This document shows positions 5,463-5,617 of a DNA stretch of 5,617 nucleotides, in pieces. Under the pieces are notes generated by a model. The model was not told where the DNA came from. It ran no database searches and saw only the letters and a list, made by a program, of their open reading frames with translations. The stretch's first letter is position 1, and the number at the start of each line of letters is the position of its first letter. Source of the DNA: Dehalococcoidales bacterium (GTDB lineage Bacteria > Chloroflexota > Dehalococcoidia > E44-bin15); contig JAUWZB010000062.1 of NCBI GenBank assembly GCA_030615555.1, positions 1 to 5,617 on the forward strand. Direction: 5' to 3'. Made by a program: the position numbers and the translations under genes.

Positions 5463-5617
5463 ATCGAAATCACCTGGCTGGGCCATTCTTGCTTCAGGAT
5501 CAAGGGGAAGGAGGCCACCCTGCTTACCGACCCCTATGATGAGAGCATCGGCTACTCCCTGGGAAAGCCCAGGGCAAATATCGTTACCTCCAGTCACCCC
5601 CATCCCGGGCATGGCTT
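5463..5617 (+). CDS. MBL-fold metallo-hydrolase, N-terminal part (3' truncated by window; non-canonical ATC start)
   Basis: Fifty-one codons are visible before the window ends. The N-terminus reads (I/M)EITWLGHSCFRIKGK, then LLTDPYDESIGYS, then SSHPHPGHG. This is the opening of a stand-alone metallo-beta-lactamase-fold hydrolase: first beta strands, the conserved TDPY turn, and the metal-binding loop with H45, H47 and H50. The usual motif is HxHxDH; here G49 replaces Asp. Substrate unknown. The reading frame is open from the TGA at 5442-5444, but no ATG, GTG or TTG occurs in it between that stop and the homologous region. The position where relatives begin (M-E/K-I-T-W) is ATC (5463-5465), preceded at 5447-5460 by AGAGGGGG and AAGGG. 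Either ATC is a rare start, or the gene is damaged, or the base is an error. Family assignment is strong; the start is not. Confidence 0.72.
   Translation, partial: MEITWLGHSCFRIKGKEATLLTDPYDESIGYSLGKPRANIVTSSHPHPGHG

Noticed and set aside
5334..5612. - strand frame across repeat B and the MBL gene start
   Set aside because: It runs through two dispersed repeats and antisense to a recognisable MBL-fold N-terminus.

Overview
The window is a 5.6-kb piece of a bacterial chromosome with moderately high GC content and every gene on the + strand. The proteins are ordinary bacterial housekeeping families: HrcA, GrpE, DnaK, FabH, BioY and a metallo-beta-lactamase-fold enzyme. The HrcA-GrpE-DnaK order, the style of the MBL-fold N-terminus, and the GC-rich palindromic intergenic repeats suggest a Chloroflexota / Dehalococcoidia-like genome, possibly a metagenome assembly. 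This placement rests on recognition alone and is tentative.

Layout. Bases 1-684 are the C-terminal two thirds of hrcA, the heat-shock repressor, cut by the window edge. A 137-nt gap holds one copy (A) of a GC-rich double-hairpin repeat and weak promoter-like sequence. Complete grpE (822-1394) and dnaK (1414-3312) follow, 19 nt apart, as a tight chaperone operon. dnaJ does not follow dnaK. Instead there is a 278-nt gap with a palindromic repeat of a second family (copy 1), a very good extended -10 sigma-70 promoter (3452-3480) and a foldable, AT-rich 60-nt leader (3501-3560). This leads into fabH (3591-4571, GTG start). A 101-nt gap with an inverted copy (2) of the second repeat ends directly at the ribosome binding site of bioY (4673-5272, GTG start). 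After bioY, repeat B (first family) and copy 3 (second family) lie back to back. The window ends in the first 51 codons of an MBL-fold hydrolase whose expected ATG is an ATC.

How the genes work together. hrcA-grpE-dnaK is the classic repressor plus Hsp70 module: HrcA represses the chaperone genes, GrpE is the nucleotide-exchange factor for DnaK. No CIRCE operator is visible, so it presumably lies upstream of hrcA outside the window. fabH starts fatty-acid elongation and bioY imports biotin, the cofactor of acetyl-CoA carboxylase that makes malonyl-CoA, so the second block is metabolically coherent and probably transcribed from the promoter at 3452-3480.

I see no clearly new multi-gene system here. 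The most interesting items are non-coding: the structured fabH leader, the two families of dispersed palindromes that fill every gap over 100 nt, and the apparent overlap of one family with the stop codons of hrcA and bioY. The missing canonical start codon of the last gene also deserves checking.
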